Below, piece by piece: positions 8,746 through 17,196 of a stretch of DNA of 64,000 nt. Position 1 is the stretch's first letter, and each line of letters opens with the position of its first letter. Both the position numbers and the translations under genes were made by a program. The notes below the pieces were generated by a model, which was given only the letters and a program-made list of their open reading frames with translations, did no database searches and was not told the origin of the DNA. This DNA is from AP-15 sp963781215 (GTDB lineage: Bacteria > Pseudomonadota > Alphaproteobacteria > ATCC43930 > CGMCC-115725): positions 1 through 64,000 of the forward strand of contig CAWAFE010000026.1 in the NCBI GenBank assembly GCA_963781215.1. The letters run 5' to 3'.

Positions 8746-9004
8746 CGCCGCTCTGTCGCTTCCCGTTCGCTAGAGTCGGTGTTTCACGTCAACGCCGTCT
8801 TGCCCCTCATCTACTTTGATTGCGCCACGCCGGCGACGGCCGCTATGTTCGCCTCCTGTTATCCGGGCGGGTCGCGGACGGTTGCCGCTGAAAGGAGCGC
8901 TTCAGGCACAGGCGCGAACACGGTTGGCGGCAAGACGGCAGAGCGTGGGCCGGGATCTCTGATCTACGAGCCGTGCAACCTCGTCCATCAGTGGGCACCC
9001 CGGC

Positions 9005-9187
9005 AGCGAGTCGTTGACGTGGTCGTTGACCAGCCTGCGCGAGAAGCTGATCAAGATCGGCGCCAAGGTCGTCAGCCACGGTCGCTACGTCACGTTCCAG
9101 ATGGCCGAGGTCGCGGTGCCGCGGCAGATGTTTGCGGAAATCTTGTCGCTCATCGCCCGGCTACAGGCGGCGCCCGCTCCGGCATGA
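9005..9187 (+). mobile_element. IS1380-family transposase, 3' remnant
   Basis: The frame reads WSLTSLREKLIKIGAKVVSH, then YVTFQMAEVAVPRQMFAEIL and SLIARLQAAPAPA, ending at a TGA at 9185-9187. This is the conserved C-terminal tail of IS1380-type transposases. The upstream sequence (from about 8870) may be more of the same gene but is too decayed to call. There is no DDE core and no recognisable second end, so the element is dead. Confidence 0.72.
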
Positions 9188-9316
9188 CAGCGGCGGTGTC
9201 AGATGAGACAGACGACGAAGGCAGAGGTGTGCCTGGAATGAAGCAAAGCCACGAGTTCCGGACCCGCGAGGCGAGCAACCTGAACGATTGGCTGCGAACG
9301 AGGCTGGGTGCGCCCG

Positions 9317-9397
9317 AATTTCATTGCGGTGTGCCTTGATGAGACGGAAGATCGCGCTCAACAGCCCCGGAATGTGGGGAATGTCGGCTAGGATGGC
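9317..9397. repeat. degenerate short interspersed repeat, copy 2
   Basis: This is the second copy of the element described at 3720-3805, lying 130 bases behind the IS1380 remnant. It shares GAATTTC.TTGC, GAGACGGAA.AT and GGGAATGTCGG with the same spacing. The 9188-9503 interval holds no supported gene apart from this repeat. Confidence 0.45.
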
Positions 9398-9503
9398 TCC
9401 CAGTTGGTGTCTCGTGTCTCTCCTGGGCTCCAGGCGTGAGGACCCGGTGCCAACGAGACGAGGCAAAACGATGGCGGCTACGCTTCACAGAGGAGACGGA
9501 AAC

Positions 9504-10154
9504 ATGGCACAAAAAGGTCGCGGGATTTTCATGGTGTACGTTGATATCGACGCCCAGCACGCGCAGGAATTCAACGAGTGGTATAACAAGGAACATCTAC
9601 CGGAATTGCTGTCGGTGCCCGGCATTCTCTCAGCGGCCCGTTACGAGGCGGTCAAGGGTGGCCCGCAGTACCTGGCATGCTATGAACTGGAAAGCGTGGC
9701 GGTGATGCAGACGCCGGCGTTTACCAACCGGCCGCGGACGCCGTGGGGACAGAAAGTCTCGCCGTCCGTGATTGGGAAGAATTTGACGCGCATTGTCGGG
9801 GAACAGATTTACCCGGACGGCGTGGAAATGCCGGATCGTGGCATGGCGCCGGTGTTGCAGATTGGCCGCATGTCCGTCCCCGCCGAGGTCGATGCGGAGT
9901 GGAACGCCTGGTACAGTGGGGAATATGTGCCAGGCTACCGCAAGGTGCCGGGAGTGATCTACGCCCGCCGCTATCGGGTTCTCGAGGGGACCAGCGGCTA
10001 CAGCACGGTCTACGAATTTGCCAGTACGGCCGTGCCCGAAAGCCCGGAGTGGAAGGAGCAACAGCAACATTCCTCACCCAATTCGCCGCGCATGCGGCAG
10101 GCCATGACTCATGCACCGGGTTCTGCCGGGGTGTACGTACGGGTGAATCCCTAA
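9504..10154 (+). CDS. EthD-like double alpha/beta-barrel protein
   Basis: Of the possible starts, ATG 9504 has the ribosome site (AGGAGAC, 6 bases away) and gives 216 residues. The protein is an internal duplication of a dimeric ferredoxin-like (alpha/beta-barrel) module. The first half has FNEWYNKEHLPELLSVPGIL and ARYEAV, the second has WNAWYSGEYVPGYRKVPGVI and ARRYRV. Proteins of this EthD-like kind often stand in aromatic or xenobiotic catabolism clusters; their exact role is uncertain. There is no signal peptide. The cupin gene downstream may belong to the same pathway. Confidence 0.75.
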   Translation: MAQKGRGIFMVYVDIDAQHAQEFNEWYNKEHLPELLSVPGILSAARYEAVKGGPQYLACYELESVAVMQTPAFTNRPRTPWGQKVSPSVIGKNLTRIVGEQIYPDGVEMPDRGMAPVLQIGRMSVPAEVDAEWNAWYSGEYVPGYRKVPGVIYARRYRVLEGTSGYSTVYEFASTAVPESPEWKEQQQHSSPNSPRMRQAMTHAPGSAGVYVRVNP

Positions 10155-10417
10155 GGTCCAGGGTGCGCTAGATGTCCATTTTGTAAGTCCTGTGCCGGCT
10201 GTCTTGGAGCCGCGTGCGCATTTCACCAGAAAGGTACGGTTTCACGTGGCGAGCAAACGGTGAGGCAAAGCGCACCCGGCCGCCGGGAGCCACGCCGCCG
10301 GCACGCCCGGGCATGCCCCCGGCTGGCCGTTGTGTGCCCGGACAATCCGCGCGACAATACGAGGGGCAAGGCCCTATGGACTTCGCTGCCTTCACTGGGA
10401 CCCCAGGAGGAATGCCC

Positions 10418-10759
10418 ATGGCGTTTGTCAGATGTTATACCGGCACGGATGGTCAGTCACACTTTGAGGACCTGGACCTGCTCCCACCTGACATGGAGAG
10501 GTCAATCGAGCAGGCCGCCAGCAGTATCACCTTCACGCGTTCGCCCAACGGCCGTTTCAGCGATTGGCACAATGCGCCGCGCCGCCAGTACGCCATTTTC
10601 CTCTCCGGAGGCCAGATGGAGGTCGTGATCGGCGATGGGACCACCCGGCGGTTCGGCCCTGGAGACGCCGTCCTGTTCGAAGACCTCACGGGACAAGGGC
10701 ACACCAGCCGGAGCGTCGGTGGGGACCGCCTGACCGCTATCGTGCCCTTAGCGGATTAG
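10418..10759 (+). CDS. cupin-domain protein
   Basis: ATG 10418 lies 7 bases behind AGGAGGA and gives 113 residues. An in-frame ATG at 10412 is too close to the ribosome site. The fold is a small single cupin: the strand region YAIFLSGGQMEVVIGDGTTR and then FGPGDAVLFEDLTGQGHTSR, the two conserved cupin motifs, with His in GQGHTS as a possible metal ligand. Most of the usual motif-1 metal ligands are absent, so it may bind rather than convert its ligand. It lies on the same strand as the EthD-like gene, 263 bases downstream. Confidence 0.72.
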   Translation: MAFVRCYTGTDGQSHFEDLDLLPPDMERSIEQAASSITFTRSPNGRFSDWHNAPRRQYAIFLSGGQMEVVIGDGTTRRFGPGDAVLFEDLTGQGHTSRSVGGDRLTAIVPLAD

Positions 10760-10875
10760 CCGTCGTCCAAACTGGCGAACGTCATGAATCAACGTGGATT
10801 GCTCGGTGAAGAAATTGATGGGGCTGCCCGGCTTCTTGGGCATGGGAGCAAGCTTTTTCATCGAGCGGCTTCCGA

Positions 10876-11850
10876 TCAGGTTGCATAACCGGCCCGATTA
10901 AAGAAGTTGCGACATTCCTGCGGCGGATAACAATCCAAGGTGCGGCCAATGAGCTGCCACAAGCCCGCGCGGGTTCGCTCTGCGGCTTGGCGCAACGCCG
11001 CCTTAAATTTGGCGAAGGCCTGCTCGATCGGGTTGAGGTCGGGGCTGTAGGGCGGCAGATAGACGAGCTTTGCGCCTTGCGCAGCGATGGCTTCGGCGAT
11101 GCCAGCAATCTTATGGCTGCTCAGATTGTCGAGCAGGACGATGTCTTCCGGCCGCAAGGTCGGTGCCAGCATCTGCTCGACCCCCGCCTGCGCGGGGGCA
11201 GGCGCCAGCGCGGAACCGTTCGCCGTTGATCGCGCCGTCGAAGACGCAAGGCGCGGTGATGCCACAGCAGCGCAGGCCGGCGATCACGGTGGTCACCTTC
11301 CAATGCCCATGCGGCACCGGCGCCAGCAACCGCAGTCCGCGGGCGGCCCGGCCATGCCGGCGCGCCATGTTGGTGGTGGCCCAGGTCTCGTCGATGAACA
11401 CCAGGCGGCCGGGATCGAGCGCCGGCTGACGACGGATGAAGGCGCGCCGCGCCGCGGCGACATCGGGGCGATCCTGCTCGGCGGCATGCAGGCTCTTTTT
11501 TTGAGCGTGATCTGCTGGCCGGTGAGAAACCGCCACAGCGTCGTCAGTCCGACGGTGATCCCATGCCGCGCCGCCAACCTGCCGCGCATCTCCTGCAAGG
11601 TCAGGTCCGGCTGCTTGGCCACCAGGTCGAGCACCGTCCCGCGATGCGCCGCCAGCAGCGAGCGGTGATCGCCGCCCATGGCGCGCGCCTGGGCGTGACC
11701 TTCGGCCCGCCAGCGCTGCGCCCAGCGAATCGCCGTGCTGACGGAGACCCCAAACCGCCCCGCCGCCGACCGCGCCGATGCCCCCTGGGTCACCGCCACC
11801 GCCACCCGTTGCCGCAAATCCCCCCGAATAGGGTGCCGGCATATCGTCCC
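10876..11850 (-). pseudogene. IS630-family transposase, frameshifted
   Basis: The protein runs from MPAPYSG through a helix-turn-helix (AAGRFGVSVSTAIRWAQRW) and then a DDE core of DD(33)E type: VFIDETWATTN, VLLDNLSSHK and YSPDLNPIEQAF. A change of frame at an A7 run (11496-11502) joins LKK to KSLHAAEQDRPDV. This fits the programmed -1 slippage normal for the family. Two other breaks look like damage: a G6 run near 11821-11826 that would need five Gs to keep PYSG and DLRQRV in frame, and an extra palindromic segment near 11179-11204. The transposase is probably inactive. Confidence 0.8.
11179..11204. repeat. GC-rich REP-like palindrome inside the IS630 transposase
   Basis: The sequence contains CCCCCGCCTGCGCGGGGGCA, a palindrome of the kind scattered between genes of many alphaproteobacteria. 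It lies where the transposase should pass directly from INGERF to VEQMLAPTLRPED, so it interrupts the coding sequence and shifts the frame. No second copy was noticed elsewhere in this window. Confidence 0.6.
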
Positions 11851-11938
11851 CCAACGACATGTTGCGTCACCACCTTCGTCGATCCTCTTCCTTTTGCAAA
11901 TCTTTATCTTTTCGAATCTATCTGATCGGAAACCGCTC

Positions 11939-12224
11939 TAGCGCTATGGTTCGATGGAATAAATTTGGTGTTGAGGCGGTTTTTGATGCGGCGTGACTTG
12001 GGCCAGCTAAGCTTGGCGGCACCCCGGCGCCCGATGCCCGCAAAGGCAGGAAAACCCCGATGACATAGCCTTGACGGCACCATACCGAGCCTCACCCGCC
12101 CGATTTTCTCAGGCTGATCATCCGACCACCCCACCTACGCCACCGTTACGCAAAGCTCTCAATGTAATCGGGCTTGCATTTACTTTTATAGGCATCCTTA
12201 TCCTCTTTAGATGGGGAATGACGT
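11939..12224. other. intergenic segment between IS630 and cca
   Basis: About 285 bases with no recognisable gene, RNA or terminator. Short open frames on both strands lack ribosome sites and family resemblance. Confidence 0.5.
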
Positions 12225-13472
12225 TTAGGGAGATGAGGCCATCTCGCGCAGGCGGGCGAGGCATTGGCTGCGGTCGGCGGTGAAGTCGCCGTCTTCCCAC
12301 CACCGGCGCACCGCGGCGAGGAGCTCGCCGACGCGCTCGCCGGGCGGGATGCCGAGGGCGGTCACGTCGCGCCCGCCGAGCGGGAACCGGGGTGGGGTCC
12401 ATTCTCGGGCCAGCGCGAGCAGCTCGGCCAGCCGGCTGGGGGTCATCCTGCTCTCCGCCGCCAGCAGCAGGGCGACGTCGCGGTAACGCTCGGCGCCGAG
12501 ATCGTAGAGCGAGCGCCGCTGCGTTCGCCGATCGCCCTGCGGGTCGAGCGGCCAGGGCGTGGCGAGGCCGGAGAGGCGGTCGCGCCAGGCGTTCGGGAAC
12601 CGCAGGCGTAGAGCGAGCGCCGCCGCCGCCTCGCCGCCGGCCTCGATCAGGGCGCCGAGCCGCCGCAGCGGGTCGGGGTCGGGCTCGATCGCGATCAGCC
12701 GGCGCAGCCGGTCGATGTGCCGCGCCTCGGGCAGCACCACGGCTAAGACGCCGTCCTCCTGCATCATCCGCAAGGCCGCGATCGGGTCTGCGGTTTCGAG
12801 CATTTTCACCAGCTCCTGGGCCACCCGCTCGGCCGACAAACCCGGCAGCAGGGGCGCGGCGGCGCGGCAGGCGGCGCGCGCCCGCGGATCGCCGGCGCCG
12901 GTGCCGAACCAGGCCTCGAAGCGGTAGTAGCGCAAGAGCCGCAGCACGTCCTCGGCGATGCGGGTTGCCGGATCACCGACAAAGCGCACCCGCCGCGCCC
13001 GCAGATCGGCGAGGCCGCAAACCGGGTCGTGGATCGTGCCGTCGGGGTCGAGAAAGATCGCGTTGATCGTGAAGTCGCGCCGTGCGGCGTCAGCGGCCCA
13101 GTCGGCGTCGAAGGCGACGCGAGCGCGGCGGCCGTAGGTCTCCACGTCGCGGCGCAGGGTGGTGATTTCGAACTGCCGCGGCGCGATGACCGCGGTCACG
13201 GTGCCGTGCGCGAGGCCGGTCGGCACCACCTTGATGCCGGCCCGCTGCAACAGCTCGATGACCCGCTCGGGCGGCGCCGGGGTGGCGATGTCGATGTCGC
13301 TCCTCCGGCTCGACCCGGGGATCGGCAGCCCGAGCAAGGCGTCGCGGACCGACCCGCCGACAAAGCGAGCCTCCACGCCGCCGGCGGACAAGGCCCGCAG
13401 CACGGCGAGAGTGGCCGGCTCGACCATCCAGGGCTGGGGCGTGACCCGCTGTGATTTTGTTTCCGCGGTCAT
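12225..13472 (-). CDS. cca: CCA-adding tRNA nucleotidyltransferase / poly(A) polymerase family
   Basis: This 415-residue protein has the class II nucleotidyltransferase head: FVGGSVRDALLG near residues 37-48, then SDIDIATPAPPE with the two metal-binding Asp, the motif RRDFTINAIFLDPDG near 130, and RIAEDVLRLLRYYRFEAWFG. The enzyme restores or completes the 3' CCA of tRNAs. An alpha-proteobacterial type C-terminal region follows. The start overlaps the stop of the DUF6111 gene by four bases (ATGA), so it is the last gene of a DUF1285-NUDIX-DUF6111-cca series, an order seen in Rhodospirillales-like genomes. Confidence 0.9.
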   Translation of the reverse strand: MTAETKSQRVTPQPWMVEPATLAVLRALSAGGVEARFVGGSVRDALLGLPIPGSSRRSDIDIATPAPPERVIELLQRAGIKVVPTGLAHGTVTAVIAPRQFEITTLRRDVETYGRRARVAFDADWAADAARRDFTINAIFLDPDGTIHDPVCGLADLRARRVRFVGDPATRIAEDVLRLLRYYRFEAWFGTGAGDPRARAACRAAAPLLPGLSAERVAQELVKMLETADPIAALRMMQEDGVLAVVLPEARHIDRLRRLIAIEPDPDPLRRLGALIEAGGEAAAALALRLRFPNAWRDRLSGLATPWPLDPQGDRRTQRRSLYDLGAERYRDVALLLAAESRMTPSRLAELLALAREWTPPRFPLGGRDVTALGIPPGERVGELLAAVRRWWEDGDFTADRSQCLARLREMASSP

Positions 13473-13750
13473 CGGCGGTCCCTTGGAACCATATGGCCGG
13501 GAATGATCTCACCGTTCTCCCAGCGCGGAGGGACGTAAACCCCCCTCTGCGGCGTGCCGAAGCCAACGGTCACGACGACCAGCACAGTCGCCAGCAATGC
13601 CACGCCGGCGACGGCGAGCCAGACCCACGGCACCGCCGCCCACGAGATGCCGCCGCCGTCCTGCCATGATGCCAGCGTGCCGACCCAGAGCAGATAGAGC
13701 GCAACCGGGAGTACGAGCGGCAGCACGATCGTAAGGAAGACCCGCAGCAT
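13469..13750 (-). CDS. DUF6111 family membrane protein
   Basis: This 93-residue protein has two hydrophobic segments (FLTIVLPLVLPVALYLLWVG and then VPWVWLAVAGVALLATVLVV) with a polar C terminus ending YVPPRWENGEIIPGHMVP. This matches the small family DUF6111, whose members usually stand between a NUDIX gene and cca in alphaproteobacteria. No function is known. It starts 4 bases after the NUDIX stop and overlaps cca. Confidence 0.8.
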   Translation of the reverse strand: MLRVFLTIVLPLVLPVALYLLWVGTLASWQDGGGISWAAVPWVWLAVAGVALLATVLVVVTVGFGTPQRGVYVPPRWENGEIIPGHMVPRDRR

Positions 13751-13754
13751 GGCC

Positions 13755-14408
13755 TCACGAGCCGGCGAGCACCTCGGCCAAGTTCACCAGCATCCCCGCC
13801 GTCGCCCCCCAAATGAAGCGGTTCTCGAACGGCAGCACGAAAAAGGTTCGCGTGCGGTGCTCGACGACGCGGTCGGTGCGCTGATGGTTGCGCCGGTCGA
13901 GGACAAAGGAAAGTGGCACCTCGAACACCTCGGATACCTCGAACGGGTCGGCGGCGAGCGGAAAGGGCACGCTGACGATGCCGACCACCGGGGTGATCTC
14001 GAACCCGGTGCCGGTGACATAGGTGTCGAGCCGGCCGATCAAGGTCACATGGTCGCGCGTAAGGCCTACCTCTTCCTCGGTCTCGCGCAGCGCCGCCGCC
14101 GTCGCATCGCGGTCGGCGGCCTCGATCCGCCCGCCGGGAAAGGCGATCTGGCCCGCGTGCTTGCTCAGATGCGCCGTGCGCTGTGTCAGCAGCACCGACA
14201 TCCCCTCGGCGCGGTCGATCAGCGGCACCAGCACGGCGGCTGGCCGCAATTCGGCGCTCGGCGGGGTCATCCCCGGGTTGAGGTCGTGGTCGCCGCGCGT
14301 CGCCCGCCGCAAGGCCGCCGCTTCGGCCCCGTCGGCCGCACCGCCGAAGCCCCGCCGGCCGGGCTCGCCCTGCCGCGCGAAACGCGCCGCCGCCCAATCT
14401 CGCGTCAC
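13755..14408 (-). CDS. NUDIX hydrolase, coenzyme A pyrophosphatase type
   Basis: The 217-residue protein is counted from GTG 14408; a TTG directly before it is possible. It contains the NUDIX box GGRIEAADRDATAAALRETE followed by EEVGL. The preceding LTQRTAHLSKHAGQIAFPGG is the extra motif of CoA-pyrophosphatase-type members (NudL/CoAse). It would split CoA or a related nucleoside diphosphate derivative in the cytoplasm. It lies in a tight minus-strand series with DUF1285 upstream (18 bases) and DUF6111 downstream (4 bases). Confidence 0.87.
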   Translation of the reverse strand: MTRDWAAARFARQGEPGRRGFGGAADGAEAAALRRATRGDHDLNPGMTPPSAELRPAAVLVPLIDRAEGMSVLLTQRTAHLSKHAGQIAFPGGRIEAADRDATAAALRETEEEVGLTRDHVTLIGRLDTYVTGTGFEITPVVGIVSVPFPLAADPFEVSEVFEVPLSFVLDRRNHQRTDRVVEHRTRTFFVLPFENRFIWGATAGMLVNLAEVLAGS

Positions 14409-14426
14409 CAAATCATCCCTCGCCGC

Positions 14427-15044
14427 TCACTCCCAGTCCGGCCCCGGCTCGCCGAGCCGAAAGAACAAGCCATTGCTCCACACGCCGAACAGGACCGTGT
14501 CGGCAATCCGCTCCTCGACGCCAAGCTCGACCAGATCATAGAACACCGGACGCGCGATTTTAGCTTCGAGCCGGTCGCGCACCAGAATATAGGGCGCCGG
14601 CGCGCCGTCGGCAGCCGTCTCGACGCGCAGCGGATGGTCCGGGCCGGCCGTCACAATATCGTCCAGATTGGTGCGGAAGATCAGCCGCTGCTGGCGGTCC
14701 CCGCCTTCCGCGGTCAACGCCACCGCGAGGAACGGGGCGTCCTCGACCTCGATGCGGCCGCGCTCGGCCGGGGTGACGAGCCAATAGCCGCCGTCCGCTT
14801 CGCGGCGCAAGACCGAGGCGAACAGCTTGACGAGCGGCAGCCGGCCGATGGGAGAACCGCGATAATGCCAAGTGCCGTCACGGGCGATCCGCATGTCGAG
14901 GTCGCCGCAGTCGACCGGCTGACGTTTGCCATGGCCCGAAGAGCCTATTTTTGGGGAATTGCCGGCGCGTGCGTTTTCGATCAGGGTCGAACCCGCCGCG
15001 GCATTTGAAGAGGGATCCGACTGCTTGTCCGCCACCGCACCCAT
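14427..15044 (-). CDS. DUF1285 domain protein
   Basis: The family core is plain: CGDLDMRIARDGTWHYRGSP, IGRLPLVKLFASVLRREADG, YWLVTPAERGRIEVEDAPF and the C-terminal LFGVWSNGLFFRLGEPGPDW. The frame stays open far upstream. ATG 15044 (MGAVADKQS) was chosen because GGGGACGGG precedes it and about 40 extra residues before CGDLDM are usual; an ATG at MRIARDG is a shorter option. This start overlaps the proposed TTG of the divergent moxR gene by 20 bases. Function unknown; the fold has been described as two small beta domains. Confidence 0.8.
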   Translation of the reverse strand: MGAVADKQSDPSSNAAAGSTLIENARAGNSPKIGSSGHGKRQPVDCGDLDMRIARDGTWHYRGSPIGRLPLVKLFASVLRREADGGYWLVTPAERGRIEVEDAPFLAVALTAEGGDRQQRLIFRTNLDDIVTAGPDHPLRVETAADGAPAPYILVRDRLEAKIARPVFYDLVELGVEERIADTVLFGVWSNGLFFRLGEPGPDWE

Positions 15045-16032
15045 CAACCCGTCCCCTGGCGATCTGGTCGCCGAAATCGAGGCGCTCGGCCGCAGCCTCG
15101 GCTTGGTCCGCGCCCGGATCGGCGAAATCATCTTCGGGCAGGCCGAGGTCGTCGAGCAAGCCCTGATCACCTTGCTGTGCGGCGGCCACGCACTCTTGAT
15201 CGGCGTCCCCGGGCTCGCTAAGACCCGGCTCGTCGAGACCCTGGGCGCGATCCTCGGCCTCGACGAAAAGCGCATCCAGTGTACTCCTGACCTGATGCCG
15301 GCCGATATTCTCGGCTCCGAGGTTCTGGAAGAGAGCGAAACCGGGCGGCGATCGTTCCGGTTCATCCAGGGGCCGGTCTTCAGCCAGCTCCTGATGGCCG
15401 ACGAGATCAACCGGGCGAGCCCGCGCACCCAATCGGCGCTGCTGCAGGCTATGCAGGAGGGCCGGGTTTCGATCGCCGGCCAGTACCACCCGCTGCCGCG
15501 CCCGTTTCATGTGCTGGCGACACAGAACCCGCTTGAGCAGGAGGGCACCTACCCGCTGCCCGAGGCGCAGCTCGACCGCTTCCTGTTGCAGATCGACGTC
15601 GACTACCCCGAGCGCGAGGCCGAGCGGCAGATGCTGATCGCCACCACCGGGGTGTCCGAGGATCGGCCGCGGCCGGCGATGAACGCCGCCGAGCTGATGG
15701 CGGCGCAGCGTCTGGTGCGGCGCATCCCGATCGGCGAGAGCGTCGTCGAGGCGATCCTCTCGCTGGTGCGCTCGGGCCGTCCGGACAGCGCCGAGGCCGA
15801 CAGCGTGCGGCGCTTCGTCTCCTGGGGGCCGGGGCCGCGCGCCAGCCAGGCGCTGATGCTCGCCTGCCGGGCGCGGGCGCTGATCGACGGCCGGTACAGC
15901 CCTTCCGTCGACGATGTCGTGGCGCTGGCGCCGCCGGTGTTACGGCACCGCATGGCGGTGAGCTTTGCCGGCCGCGCGGAAGGGGTGACGGTGGCGCGGA
16001 TCGTCGAGCAGATATCGGCGCCCTTCCGGTGA
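15025..16032 (+). CDS. MoxR-family AAA+ ATPase
   Basis: This AAA+ ATPase of about 335 residues is counted from TTG 15025, which has AGAGGGA upstream; earlier starts exist in the same frame. Walker A is GVPGLAKTRLVETL near residue 57, Walker B is LLMADEINRASPRTQSALLQ near 123, and sensor 1 is VLATQNPLEQEGTYPLPEAQ. MoxR proteins work as chaperone-like ATPases with VWA-domain partners. The next three genes (DUF58, BatA-like, VWA-like) overlap by a few bases each and form the usual MoxR operon. Confidence 0.9.
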   Translation: MSATAPINPSPGDLVAEIEALGRSLGLVRARIGEIIFGQAEVVEQALITLLCGGHALLIGVPGLAKTRLVETLGAILGLDEKRIQCTPDLMPADILGSEVLEESETGRRSFRFIQGPVFSQLLMADEINRASPRTQSALLQAMQEGRVSIAGQYHPLPRPFHVLATQNPLEQEGTYPLPEAQLDRFLLQIDVDYPEREAERQMLIATTGVSEDRPRPAMNAAELMAAQRLVRRIPIGESVVEAILSLVRSGRPDSAEADSVRRFVSWGPGPRASQALMLACRARALIDGRYSPSVDDVVALAPPVLRHRMAVSFAGRAEGVTVARIVEQISAPFR

Positions 16033-16970
16033 ACTCCGCCGAATTGAGGTCGCGGACGGCATTTCTGACCCGCCGCCGCGCTCCGCCCAGGGCGTTGCGC
16101 GAGCGGGCCGAGGCCGCCGCCGCCGTCCTGCCGCCGCTGTTGATCGCGGCCGAGCGGGTCGCGGCCACCGTGGCTCAGGGCGTGCACGGCCGCCGTCGGG
16201 TCGGCCAGGGCGAGACCTTCTGGCAATTCCGGCAATACCAGCCCGGCGACGCCGCGGCGCGCATCGACTGGCGCGAAAGCGCCAAGTCGCAGCGGCTCTA
16301 TGTCCGTGAAACCGAATGGGACGCCGCGCAGAGCGTGTGGCTTTGGCGCGACGCCTCGGCCTCGATGGATTACACATCGGCGGAATACCTCGCCGGCGCC
16401 GAGTGGCCGACCAAGCGTGACCGCGCAGAGCTGCTGCTGGTGGCGCTGGCGAGCCTCTTGGTCCGCGGGGGCGAGCGCCTGACCCTGCTCGGCAGCGGCA
16501 TCGCACCGATGAGCGGCCGCGTCGCGCTGTCGCGGATCGCCGAGGCGATCGGCCGCGAACGCGACGAGCCGGAGAGCCTGCCCGCGTTCGAGCCGCTGCC
16601 GCGTGCCGCACAGATCGTCGCGATCGGCGATTTCCTGTCGCCGCTCGATGCGGTCAATGCCGCCATCGCCCGCTTCGCCGGCGCCGGGCTCAACGGCCAC
16701 ATGCTGCAGATCATCGACCCGGCCGAGGAAGACCTGCCGTTCGACGGCCGGGTCCGCTTCGCCGGCATCGAGGAGCGCGACGAAATCATCGTCAGCCGAG
16801 TCGAGAGCATCCGCGACGACTATTCGGAGCGTTTTCGCCACCACCGCGACGGCCTCGCGGCTATCGCCGCGGCGCTGGGCTGGACCTTCAGCTCGCATCG
16901 CACCGATCGGCGGCCCGAACTCGCCCTGCTGGCCTTGCACGGCGCGCTGTCGGCCGACCGCGGACGGTGA
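16029..16970 (+). CDS. DUF58 domain protein (VWA-like partner of MoxR)
   Basis: This 313-residue protein starts with GTG 16029, overlapping the moxR stop by four bases. The DUF58 hallmark is RQYQPGDAAARIDWRESAKS near residues 67-86, followed by LYVRETE and a VWA-like core beginning SVWLWRDASASMDY; the altered MIDAS (DASAS) is typical. It is thought to act with the MoxR ATPase in assembly or quality control of an envelope complex. No signal peptide or membrane segment is seen. Confidence 0.88.
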   Translation: MNSAELRSRTAFLTRRRAPPRALRERAEAAAAVLPPLLIAAERVAATVAQGVHGRRRVGQGETFWQFRQYQPGDAAARIDWRESAKSQRLYVRETEWDAAQSVWLWRDASASMDYTSAEYLAGAEWPTKRDRAELLLVALASLLVRGGERLTLLGSGIAPMSGRVALSRIAEAIGRERDEPESLPAFEPLPRAAQIVAIGDFLSPLDAVNAAIARFAGAGLNGHMLQIIDPAEEDLPFDGRVRFAGIEERDEIIVSRVESIRDDYSERFRHHRDGLAAIAAALGWTFSSHRTDRRPELALLALHGALSADRGR

Positions 16971-17027
16971 GAGATCGGGTGCGAATTGGGCTCGGAATGA
17001 CAGCGGGCGCGGAACCGGCGCCGTGCG

Positions 17028-17142
17028 TGGTTCGAGACGCACCTTCGGCGCCCCTCACCATGAGATACGTTCCTGATGGCACTAAGAAACGATTTCATCC
17101 TGAGGAAGCCGCAAAGTGGCTGTCTCGAAGGACCCACCGCGC
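17028..17142. repeat. intergenic palindromic repeat element
   Basis: The stretch starts GGTTCGAGACGCACCTTCGG, passes CCCTCACCATGAG and TTCATCCTGAGGA, and ends CTGTCTCGAAGGACC. Such TTCGAGACGC ... TCATCCTGAGGA ... GTCTCGAAGG blocks are a common interspersed repeat in Rhizobiales and related alphaproteobacteria. The arms are inverted (TTCGAGAC / GTCTCGAA). It splits DUF58 from the BatA-like gene, which otherwise would be nearly adjacent. Confidence 0.6.
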
Positions 17143-17196
17143 CGATTCGACGGGCTTCCTCGTGACCGCGGATCAAGACCGGGGATAGGCTGAGCG

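Larger units (their letters stand above)
10863..11938 (-). mobile_element. IS630-family insertion sequence, decayed
   Basis: The ends are imperfect inverted repeats of at least 17 bases: GAGCGGCTTCCGATCAG at 10863-10879 and, read on the minus strand, GAGCGGTTTCCGATCAG at 11922-11938. The right end is followed by TA, the target used by this family. The element is about 1.08 kb and contains one transposase gene read on the minus strand. It has at least two inactivating changes (see the transposase and the palindrome entries), so it is unlikely to move by itself. Confidence 0.8.

Noticed and set aside
10748..10866. 37-codon frame on the minus strand beginning MKKLAPMPKKPG next to the IS630 end
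   Set aside because: No ribosome site and no recognised product; it overlaps the end of the cupin gene. It may be decayed DNA.
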